A stretch of DNA of 64,000 bases from Rhizobium sp. C1 (lineage in GTDB: Bacteria > Pseudomonadota > Alphaproteobacteria > Rhizobiales > Rhizobiaceae), in contig NZ_JAJNCY010000001.1 of the NCBI RefSeq assembly GCF_021026335.1, positions 806,001-870,000 on the forward strand, given 5' to 3'. A program made the position numbers and the translations under genes. How positions within the stretch are numbered: the stretch's first letter is position 1; every line of letters starts with the position of its first letter. Below, piece after piece: positions 57,895 to 64,000 of the stretch. Under the pieces are notes generated by a model. It saw only the letters and a program-made list of their open reading frames with translations, had not been told where the DNA came from and did not search any database.

Positions 57895-58017
57895 ATGGAA
57901 CAAACTCATTGGACTGATGCAAAAGACGCTTCAGAAACCCTTCGCGGCATGCCGCAGACACCGGACCTCTTGCACTTTGCGAGATTTGCACCAAATATTC
58001 CTATGAAAGGAATATGA
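57895..58017 (+). CDS. Possible 40-residue upstream ORF coupled to hspQ
   Basis: The frame from the ATG at 57895 codes for 40 residues (MEQTHWTDAKDASETLRG and on to NIPMKGI) and stops with TGA overlapping the hspQ ATG (ATGA), the arrangement of coupled genes. No good ribosome site is visible before it. It could be a leader peptide or chance; only the overlap supports it. Confidence 0.3.
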   Translation: MEQTHWTDAKDASETLRGMPQTPDLLHFARFAPNIPMKGI

Positions 58018-58349
58018 CAGTGAAACAAGGTATCGCGAAATATCAGATTGGGCAGGTCGTGCGCCACCGGATCTTTCCCTTCCGGGGCGTGATCTTTGAT
58101 GTCGATCCGGAATATGCCAACACGGAGGAATGGTGGAACTCCATCCCTGCCGAGGTTCGTCCTACCCGTGAGCAGCCGTTCTATCATCTGCTCGCGGAAA
58201 ACGATGAGACAGAATATGTCGCGTATGTTTCGGAGCAGAACCTCGTGCCGGATGACAGCGGAACACCGCTGAGGCATCCGCAGATCACCCAGATCTTCGA
58301 GGCCGCTGATCCGGGTCGTTACAGACCGAAAGCGATCGTTGCCCATTAA
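58014..58349 (+). CDS. hspQ: Heat shock protein HspQ (YccV family)
   Basis: This 111-residue protein has the HspQ fold stretches KYQIGQVVRHRIFPFRGVIFDVDPEY, WWNSIP and FYHLLAENDETEYVAYVSEQNL. HspQ is a small heat-shock factor linked to degradation of unstable DnaA and to Lon activity in other bacteria. GAAAGGAAT precedes the ATG. Confidence 0.95.
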   Translation: MTVKQGIAKYQIGQVVRHRIFPFRGVIFDVDPEYANTEEWWNSIPAEVRPTREQPFYHLLAENDETEYVAYVSEQNLVPDDSGTPLRHPQITQIFEAADPGRYRPKAIVAH

Positions 58350-58395
58350 GATGCGCCGACGACAGGTTTGGTGTGTCAGCTTTCGAGTCCGACAA

Positions 58396-58430
58396 ACAAA
58401 AAAGCCCGGAATGTGAATTCCGGGCTTTCT
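58396..58430. terminator. Bidirectional terminator between hspQ and the ialB-like gene
   Basis: AAAGCCCGGAAT (58401-58412) is exactly inverted as ATTCCGGGCTTT (58417-58428) over GTGA. The A run before it gives a T tract on the reverse strand. Confidence 0.92.
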
Positions 58431-58449
58431 GATATTATTCTGGCGAAGC

Positions 58450-59088
58450 TTACTTCGGGTTCTGCGTCGCAGCCTTCTGGGCGTCTTCCAGCTTCTTGCG
58501 GCGGGCTTCAGCTTCCTTCAGCGTCTTTTCCTGCAGCGCACGCTGGGTTTCTTCAAGCTTCGACTGCTCGACCGGTGCGCCGTCGAAGGACGTACCGAAG
58601 CCTTCAAGCGAAATCTTGATCGGGTTGGGAGCGCGCTGGAAGTTGATCGAGGTGAAGACGACTTCGTTGCCCTTCTTCAGCGCGGCAATCAGGCCGTCGG
58701 TCAGCGGAGCTTCCGCTATGCACTTGTCGGGCATGCAGACGGCGTAATCGAGCTTCTGGCCCTTGCCGCCGTCGATCTGCATCAGGATACCCGGTGCGAT
58801 GGCGCGGGCGGACGGAACCGAAACCTGAATCAGCTTGCGGTTTACCTTGCCGGATACGGTGATGAGACCGACAGCCGTCAGAAGCTGGCCATTGGCCGCC
58901 TGCTGCAGGTTCTGAACGATGCAGACGTCATTGTCTTCCTGCTTGGTGCAGACCTTGAACCAGCCCTGCGGAAGCGCCGGCGGTGCGCCTTCTGGAGCGG
59001 CGTCCTGCGCGTTTACGGCAGTGCCTGCAACAAGCATGGACAGGCCACCAATGGCAGCAACGGCGAACTTCTTCAGAGAAATAGTCAT
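58450..59088 (-). CDS. Invasion-associated locus B (IalB) family protein
   Basis: This 212-residue exported protein has a signal peptide (KFAVAAIGGLSMLVAGTAVNA) and the IalB core: WFKVCTKQEDNDVCIVQNLQ, SARAIAPGILMQIDGGK, YAVCMPDKCIAEAPL and VVFTSINFQRAPNPIKISLEGF, with paired cysteines. The C-terminus is a charged helix (EETQRALQEKTLKEAEARRK). IalB was first described in Bartonella; the role in rhizobia is unknown. It lies divergent from an oligopeptide-binding protein gene. Confidence 0.92.
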   Translation of the reverse strand: MTISLKKFAVAAIGGLSMLVAGTAVNAQDAAPEGAPPALPQGWFKVCTKQEDNDVCIVQNLQQAANGQLLTAVGLITVSGKVNRKLIQVSVPSARAIAPGILMQIDGGKGQKLDYAVCMPDKCIAEAPLTDGLIAALKKGNEVVFTSINFQRAPNPIKISLEGFGTSFDGAPVEQSKLEETQRALQEKTLKEAEARRKKLEDAQKAATQNPK

Positions 59089-59349
59089 TCGGTTTTGGTC
59101 TCCCGGTGTCATCGTTCCACAAGCCCGGGCGCCGCGCGCCCCGCTCGCTAAAATCTTGTCGCGGTGTCTGTGTGCCAAATGAGGCATTTGAATGACCCGC
59201 GCAGTTTCACTTCCTGTTACAGAAGTGAATACCGTTTTTCCAGCCCCGCAATCCGATTTTTACGCCCGTTGAACAGTGCGAGCCGCGTTTTGGACCCATT
59301 GCGTGATAACCTCGCCGGCGAATCGTCGATTTTCTGGAAGGGCCTGTAT

Positions 59350-61176
59350 TTGAGATTGCTGCTTGCCTTCACTGCTATGCTTTTCACGGGCGCGGGTATT
59401 CTGACCGGCGCAAGCGGACGTGCGGAGCCGGTGCACGGGCTGGCCATGCATGGAAGCCCCGCCCTGCCCGCCGACTTCGATCACCTGCCCTATGCCGATC
59501 CGAAGGCCCCGGACGGCGGCTCGATCACCTATGGGGTCGTCGGCACCTTCGACAGCCTCAATCCCTTCGTGCTGAAGGGCATGCGCACGACGGCGCGTGG
59601 CCTTTGGGATCCGCAATTCGGCAATCTCGTCTTCGAATCGCTCATGATGCGATCGGCCGACGAGCCCTTCACCCTTTACGGACTGCTGGCCAAATCGATC
59701 GAGATGGATGCAGACCGGACCTTCATGCAGTTCAATCTTGATTCGCGCGCCCGCTGGTCCGATGGCAAGCCAGTCACCGCGGACGACGTCATCTTCAGCT
59801 TCGAGCTTTTGCGCGACCATGGCCGCCCGCCCTTCTCCAATCGCCTGAAGAAGGTCGAAAAAATGGAGAAGGTTGGCGATAACAGCGTCCGCTTCACCTT
59901 TACCAAGGATGCCGACCGCGAGTTCCCGCTGCTGCTGGCGATGTCGCCGATCCTGCCGAAACATCTGATTGATCCCAAGACATTCGAGCAGAGCGGTCTG
60001 GCGCCGATGATCGGCTCCGGTCCCTATGTCATCGACACCGTGAAGCCCGGCGAGAAGATCGTCTACAAGCGCAATCCCGATTACTGGGGCAAGAATATTC
60101 CCGCCATGCGCGGCCTTGCGAATTACGACCGTGTGACCGTCAATTACTACCTTCAGGACCAGACGCTTTTCGAGGCGTTCAAGAAGGGCGATGTGGATCT
60201 CTACGCCGACGGCAGTCCGACTCACTGGCGCGATTCCTACAATTTCCCGGCCGTCCGCAATGGGGAGATCGTGCGCGAGGAATTCAAGCCGAAGCTGCCA
60301 TCCGGCATGTTCGGATTCGTCTTCAATACGCGGCGGCCACTGTTTCAGGATCAGCGCGTTCGCGAGGCGCTCACGCTCGCCTTCGATTTCGAATGGGTCG
60401 ACCGCAATCTCTTCGGCGAGGTGTATGACCGCACGGAGAGCTTCTGGCAGAACTCCGACCTGTCGAGCTATGGCCGGCCTGCAAGTCCGCAGGAGCTTGC
60501 TCTGATCGGTGACATGAAAAAGGCCATGGAGCCGGCCTTTATAGACGGAAGTTACAAGCTTCCCGTCACGGACGGATCGGGCCGCGACCGGAAGGTTCTG
60601 CGCCACGCCGTCGATCTTTTGAAGGCTGCCGGTTACACCATCCGGAATGGCAGCATGGTGGATGTCCATGGCCGTCAGCTCGCCTTCGAGATCATGACGC
60701 AGAACCCGGATCAGGAAAAGATTGCCCTCGCCTATCAGCGTTTTTTGACCGCCCTTGGGGTGGATGCCGCCGTCCGCACTGTCGATGACAGCTCCTATCA
60801 GCAGCGCAGCCAATCCTTCGACTATGATGTGATTCTCAAGTCCTTCCCCTCCTCGCTCTCGCCCGGGATCGAACAGGTCGGCCGCTGGGGCTCGCAAAGC
60901 CGGGACATCAAGGGTACCGATAGTTTCGCAGGTGTGGCCGATCCCGGCATCGACCGCATCCTTAATGCGATCGTCAGCGCTCGCGGACAGGAGGATTTCG
61001 TCACGGCCGTCCGCGCGCTCGACCGTGTACTGATGTCGCGCTACTACGTGGTGCCGCTCTACCACATCGCCCAGCAATGGGTGGCGCATCGCAAGAACCT
61101 GATGCACCCGCCGGTGACGCCGCTCTATGGCTACTCGCTGCCCACCTGGTGGGATGGCACCGCCCAGGCGCAATAA
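59350..61176 (+). CDS. Periplasmic oligopeptide-type solute-binding protein (SBP family 5)
   Basis: This 608-residue protein has a signal peptide (RLLLAFTAMLFTGAGILTGA) and the family 5 order: YGVVGTFDSLNPFVLKG, RWSDGKPVTADDVIFSFELL, SGPYVIDTVKPGEKIVYKRNPDYWG and RVREALTLAFDFEWVD, similar to YejA-type proteins. It would deliver peptides or similar ligands to an ABC importer; no permease is adjacent. The TTG at 59350 was chosen since GGAAGGG sits upstream and it places the signal peptide at the N-terminus; longer upstream frames lack a signal. Confidence 0.88.
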   Translation: MRLLLAFTAMLFTGAGILTGASGRAEPVHGLAMHGSPALPADFDHLPYADPKAPDGGSITYGVVGTFDSLNPFVLKGMRTTARGLWDPQFGNLVFESLMMRSADEPFTLYGLLAKSIEMDADRTFMQFNLDSRARWSDGKPVTADDVIFSFELLRDHGRPPFSNRLKKVEKMEKVGDNSVRFTFTKDADREFPLLLAMSPILPKHLIDPKTFEQSGLAPMIGSGPYVIDTVKPGEKIVYKRNPDYWGKNIPAMRGLANYDRVTVNYYLQDQTLFEAFKKGDVDLYADGSPTHWRDSYNFPAVRNGEIVREEFKPKLPSGMFGFVFNTRRPLFQDQRVREALTLAFDFEWVDRNLFGEVYDRTESFWQNSDLSSYGRPASPQELALIGDMKKAMEPAFIDGSYKLPVTDGSGRDRKVLRHAVDLLKAAGYTIRNGSMVDVHGRQLAFEIMTQNPDQEKIALAYQRFLTALGVDAAVRTVDDSSYQQRSQSFDYDVILKSFPSSLSPGIEQVGRWGSQSRDIKGTDSFAGVADPGIDRILNAIVSARGQEDFVTAVRALDRVLMSRYYVVPLYHIAQQWVAHRKNLMHPPVTPLYGYSLPTWWDGTAQAQ

Positions 61177-61280
61177 AATCCAAACTTGAAACAGACTGTT
61201 TCCTCGTTTTTGTACATTTTGGGATGAAAAGCCGCTATAGGCTCTGTCGAAACCCCTTCAAATCCAAAAGGATCGCCGTC

Positions 61281-61943
61281 TTGAGAACCGTTTCCATCGA
61301 TATCGTCTCCGACGTTGTTTGTCCGTGGTGTTATCTCGGCAAGGCGCGGCTGGAGCAGGCCCTTGCCATGACCGCAGGTCAGGCCGATGTCGCGATCACA
61401 TGGCGGCCCTATCGTCTGAACCCGGATATTCCGGCGGAAGGCATCGACCATCAGGCATGGCTCGCCTCCAAATTTGGCGGCAAGGATAAGGTCGACAGCG
61501 CGCATGCGCAGATCGCCCAATACGGCAAGGAAGCCGGGATCGAGTATGATTTCGACGCGATCAAGGTCGGTCCGAACACGCTTGATGCGCACCGCGTGCT
61601 CCACTGGGCCCTGCAGCACGGCCGCGACATCCAGAACAAGGTCGCGGACCTGCTCTTCAAGGCGAATTTCACGCAAGGCCGCAATGTTGGCGACCATAAG
61701 GTGCTCGTCGAAATCGCTCGCGAAGCCGGCATGGATGGGGACGTGATCGCCAGGTTGCTCGAAGGCGATGCCGACAAGGACACCGTACTCGGCGAGATCG
61801 ATGCCGCGCAGAAAATGGGCGTGACCGGCGTACCCTTCTTCATCCTCGACGGCAAGTATGGGGTTTCCGGTGCGCAGATGCCGGAAACGCTGGCGGGGGC
61901 GATTTTGCAATTGTCGAATGATGAGAGTGGCGAGGAAGGCTGA
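61281..61943 (+). CDS. DsbA-family oxidoreductase (FrnE-like)
   Basis: This 220-residue protein has the thioredoxin-like C-P-W-C pair at residues 14-17 (DVVCPWCYLGK), the helical insert, and the cis-Pro loop TGVPFFILDGKYGVSGAQ. No signal peptide is present, so it is cytoplasmic. FrnE-like DsbA proteins act in thiol-disulfide exchange or stress resistance. The TTG at 61281 has AAAAGGA upstream; an ATG at 61224 would add a basic extension. It lies 104 bases after the binding-protein gene. Confidence 0.9.
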   Translation: MRTVSIDIVSDVVCPWCYLGKARLEQALAMTAGQADVAITWRPYRLNPDIPAEGIDHQAWLASKFGGKDKVDSAHAQIAQYGKEAGIEYDFDAIKVGPNTLDAHRVLHWALQHGRDIQNKVADLLFKANFTQGRNVGDHKVLVEIAREAGMDGDVIARLLEGDADKDTVLGEIDAAQKMGVTGVPFFILDGKYGVSGAQMPETLAGAILQLSNDESGEEG

Positions 61944-61969
61944 TCGGAGACTTCGCCTCTTATGCATTC

Positions 61970-61996
61970 AAAGGCCGGTGCTCAACCGGCCTTTTT
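61970..61996 (+). terminator. Terminator after the DsbA-family gene
   Basis: AAAGGCCGGT (61970-61979) pairs with ACCGGCCTTT (61985-61994) over a GCTCA loop and continues with TT. Confidence 0.9.
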
Positions 61997-62036
61997 CGTG
62001 TCAGCGTCTCGTGACGCTTCATTCGCGTCTCAAAGA

Positions 62037-62231
62037 TTAGCCTCGCTGACCCAGCGCCTTTTCGATCTTCTTGTCCGTATTGTACTGACCGAGCGCATAA
62101 ACCGCCCAGATCGCGGCCGGCAGCCAGCCGATCAGCGTGATTTGCAGGATCAGGCAGATGATGCCTGCGATGGGTCTGCCGATGGTGAAGAAGGTGAGCC
62201 AGGGGAGGATCAGGGCAATCAGCAGGCGCAT
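62037..62231 (-). CDS. YqaE/Pmp3-family membrane peptide
   Basis: This 64-residue protein has two membrane helices (RLLIALILPWLTFFTIG and GIICLILQITLIGWLPAAIWAVYAL) and the family ending YNTDKKIEKAL. Pmp3-type proteins affect membrane potential under salt stress in other organisms. AAAGGA precedes the ATG. A small Cys-containing frame ends one base upstream of it. Confidence 0.92.
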   Translation of the reverse strand: MRLLIALILPWLTFFTIGRPIAGIICLILQITLIGWLPAAIWAVYALGQYNTDKKIEKALGQRG

Positions 62232-62232
62232 G

Positions 62233-62304
62233 TCATTCCTTTCGGTTCAATCGACAGACTTTATCTGGTGAGCCGCACAATGAATGGCAATAGTCGCACT
62301 TCAT
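62233..62304 (-). CDS. Possible 23-residue cysteine-containing peptide
   Basis: MKCDYCHSLCGSPDKVC followed by RLNRKE would be a 23-residue peptide with C-x2-C-x3-C spacing. It ends one base before the Pmp3-type ATG, with the Pmp3 ribosome site inside it. No ribosome site precedes it. It is listed for its possible coupling only. Confidence 0.25.
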   Translation of the reverse strand: MKCDYCHSLCGSPDKVCRLNRKE

Positions 62305-62470
62305 CAAACGGACGCCCGCACCCCTTCCCTGCGCGGTGCTGGCCGAAGACTGGGAAGGGCGCTTTTGGCCGCTTTGAAACTCAAGAGCATTTTCCACACC
62401 GGCTTCATCATTCTTCAATCACAGCGTGTTCTTGTCTCGCCTGAACTTTAGCAGAGAAGGAATGATTGAA

Positions 62471-63193
62471 ATGCTTCGCGTGCTCTTGCTCACCGCATCC
62501 GTTCTGACCATCCAGAACGCCCCCTCGCCCTCCACCGGCGGCAACTCCCCATCGGCGGAACCTTGGTTGATCCGCATGATAGCAAGCCAGCGCGGCGGGA
62601 ACCTTGTTGAGGTGAAGCAGCGTATGGCGAGCATTTTCACCGGGGTTTCCGGTGGGCAGGATTCCATAGACCGCCAGTTTTTCGAGAGGCGAGATGCCTT
62701 GGCGCGAGCCGAAATGCGGGCCCAGTTTGTCTCGGGCTTGCTCCGCAAAGACGTCGATGGCGATGGCCAGATCACCAAAAGCGATCTCGATATTTTCTAC
62801 GCTGCAAGCGCAAATTCGCCCCTGCGCTCCAACACCGGAATTTCCATCTCCCCGACCAAGGAACAGGCCGCAGAGATTCTGGAGAAAGCTGAAGCGGCCG
62901 ATTTCGCATATGACGGCGATGGGAACGGCAAGATCACGTTGACGGAAATCCTCGCTGCGGCGGCTTCGAAGAGCGGCACTTCGAGCTTCTCGCCTTCGGG
63001 CGGGCTCATTCCCGCGGACCGTCTCGAAACCTTGGACGCCGATGGCGACAAATCGGTCTCCAAGGCCGAATTTCTCATGGCCGTTGAAAAGGCCTATCGA
63101 TGGATCGATCGGAACGGCGACGGCGTACTCTCGCCTGAAGAGATCAGAGACGCCACATTGGTCGACCCCAGGGGGCCCCTGCCAACCCGGTAA
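62471..63193 (+). CDS. EF-hand calcium-binding protein
   Basis: This 240-residue protein has four EF-hand loops: DVDGDGQITKSD, DGDGNGKITLTE, DADGDKSVSKAE (Lys at the usual Gly) and DRNGDGVLSPEE, two near the middle and two near the C-terminus. The N-terminus LRVLLLTASVLTIQNAPS is a probable signal sequence. It is likely an exported calcium sensor or buffer. The ATG at 62471 has AGAAGGA upstream at ten bases; 62462 would be too close. Confidence 0.88.
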   Translation: MLRVLLLTASVLTIQNAPSPSTGGNSPSAEPWLIRMIASQRGGNLVEVKQRMASIFTGVSGGQDSIDRQFFERRDALARAEMRAQFVSGLLRKDVDGDGQITKSDLDIFYAASANSPLRSNTGISISPTKEQAAEILEKAEAADFAYDGDGNGKITLTEILAAAASKSGTSSFSPSGGLIPADRLETLDADGDKSVSKAEFLMAVEKAYRWIDRNGDGVLSPEEIRDATLVDPRGPLPTR

Positions 63194-63256
63194 TCATTGT
63201 CGCTTGGTATTGTTCCTGCATTTTTCGGCGACTACCACGCCGGCAGCCGATGCAAA

Positions 63257-63291
63257 CAGAAAGGCCGGCGTTGCAGCCGGCCTTTCTGTTT
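63257..63291. terminator. Bidirectional terminator between the EF-hand gene and gyrA
   Basis: CAGAAAGGCCGGC (63257-63269) is a perfect 13-bp inverse of GCCGGCCTTTCTG (63276-63288) over a six-base loop, with T-rich flanks on both strands. Confidence 0.92.
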
Positions 63292-63292
63292 C

Positions 63293-64000
63293 TCATTCGC
63301 TCACTTCGCCTTCAGAAGGCTCGCCGGAACCAGGCGCCGCGCTGCCCCCCACAGCTGCGCCCTCTTCGGCTAAGGCCTCCGCCTCATCGTCACCTTCCGG
63401 CTCGCTGATGCGCTCTACCGAGACGACCTTCTCATCCGCAGCGGTCGAGAAGATCGTGACGCCCTTCGTCGCGCGGCTGGCAATGCGGATGCCGTTGACC
63501 GGCACGCGGATCAGCTGGCCGCCATCCGAGACGAGCATGATCTGGTCGCTTTCCTCGATCGGGAAGGCGGCGACGAGAACGCCGATTTCGCCGGTCTTGG
63601 ATGTGTCGGTGGCGCGGATGCCCTTGCCACCACGGCCGGAGATGCGGAAGTCGTAAGACGAGGACCGCTTGCCGAAGCCACGTTCCGAAACGGTCAGCAC
63701 GAACTGTTCGCGGGCCTTGAGTTCCTGATAGCGCTCTTCCGAGAGTTCCGTGACCTCGCCTGCCTCCTCGCCGACCAGGGCGATATCGTCTTCTTCCACG
63801 CCCATGGCGCGGCGTTCTGCCGCCGAGCGCTTGAGATAGGCGGCACGTTCCGCCGGATCGGCATCCACATGGCTGAGGATCGTCATCGAGATCAGGCTGT
63901 CGCCTTCCGCCATCGTCATGCCGCGCACGCCGATAGAGTTGCGGCCGGCAAAGACGCGGACGTCATCGACGGGGAAGCGGATCGCCTGGCCAAGTGCTGT
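63293..64000 (-). CDS. gyrA: DNA gyrase subunit A, C-terminal part (5' end outside window)
   Basis: The reverse-strand frame is open to the end of the window, giving 235 C-terminal residues. It begins TALGQAIRFPVDDVRVFAGR, part of the beta-propeller that wraps DNA, and includes VSERGFGKRSSSYDFRISG, GGKGIRATDT and VSDGGQLIRVPVNGIR. The acidic tail (GDDEAEALAEEGAA to GEVSE) is typical of GyrA. The catalytic Tyr region lies outside the window. Confidence 0.96.
   Translation of the reverse strand, partial: TALGQAIRFPVDDVRVFAGRNSIGVRGMTMAEGDSLISMTILSHVDADPAERAAYLKRSAAERRAMGVEEDDIALVGEEAGEVTELSEERYQELKAREQFVLTVSERGFGKRSSSYDFRISGRGGKGIRATDTSKTGEIGVLVAAFPIEESDQIMLVSDGGQLIRVPVNGIRIASRATKGVTIFSTAADEKVVSVERISEPEGDDEAEALAEEGAAVGGSAAPGSGEPSEGEVSE

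Noticed and set aside
57945-57956. GCGGCATGCCGC palindrome upstream of hspQ
   Set aside because: A 12-base palindrome of this type is expected by chance in GC-rich DNA and no second copy was seen nearby.

Overview
The window is a chromosomal segment of an alphaproteobacterium, most likely of the Rhizobiales and probably Rhizobiaceae. It has high GC and dense housekeeping genes. Several lineage marks are present: dusB(nifR3)-ntrB-ntrC-ntrY-ntrX followed by a D-amino-acid aminotransferase, hfq and hflX; a fused ispDF; a choline-dependent phosphatidylcholine synthase; a cysG-DUF2849-cysI-DUF934 sulfite reduction cluster with an Azotobacter-type ferredoxin-NADP reductase; an IalB-family protein; and a DUF2336 protein. 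The genus cannot be fixed from the sequence alone. Nearly all of the window is ordinary core genome. The accessory material lies in a few small spots.

Layout. 1-6.5 kb: the 3' part of a MacB-type exporter, recJ, a shortened CitE-like gene, a DUF2336 gene and a Tat-type alpha carbonic anhydrase. 6.7-12 kb: a small exported protein, parE (topoisomerase IV), an exported alpha/beta hydrolase, tpiA and secG. 12-16.5 kb: pyrG, a coupled two-gene cassette with an AbiEii-like nucleotidyltransferase, pncC and ispDF. 16.7-26.7 kb: the nitrogen-control block dusB-ntrBC-ntrYX, then dat, hfq and hflX. 26.7-28.4 kb: an accessory insert between hflX and mazG, made of an SDR gene flanked by two copies of the hflX 3' end and a parDE toxin-antitoxin pair. 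28.4-35 kb: mazG, a deaminase, and the siroheme/sulfite-reductase operon with fpr. 35-45.7 kb: a Tat-exported amidohydrolase, tRNA-Lys, ccdA, an AEC transporter, a UbiH-type hydroxylase, pcs, an orphan BMP-type binding protein, glmU and glmS. 45.9-52.6 kb: DUF502, recG, sdhE and mfd. 52.7-53.4 kb: three tandem reverse-strand genes, each encoding a 45-residue hydrophobic protein. 53.6-58.4 kb: coaD, two cyclophilins, queA-tgt, a degraded IS30-type remnant and hspQ. 58.4-64 kb: an ialB-family gene, an oligopeptide-binding protein, a DsbA/FrnE-type oxidoreductase, a Pmp3 protein, an EF-hand protein and the 3' end of gyrA.

Functional themes are nitrogen regulation (two two-component systems plus DusB, with Hfq downstream), assimilatory sulfite reduction (CysG makes siroheme for CysI, and Fpr may supply reduced ferredoxin), DNA repair and topology (RecJ, RecG, Mfd, ParE, GyrA), envelope and lipid synthesis (GlmU, GlmS, IspDF, Pcs, SecG) and queuosine tRNA modification (QueA-Tgt).

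No CRISPR array, prophage or large defence island was seen. The observations most worth follow-up are: the direct-repeat-flanked SDR gene; the cluster of three 45-residue proteins with repeated terminator hairpins; a perfect AT-rich 13-bp inverted repeat upstream of fpr; the AbiEii-like enzyme paired with an unfamiliar 87-residue protein; and a Tgt that has lost two of its three zinc cysteines.
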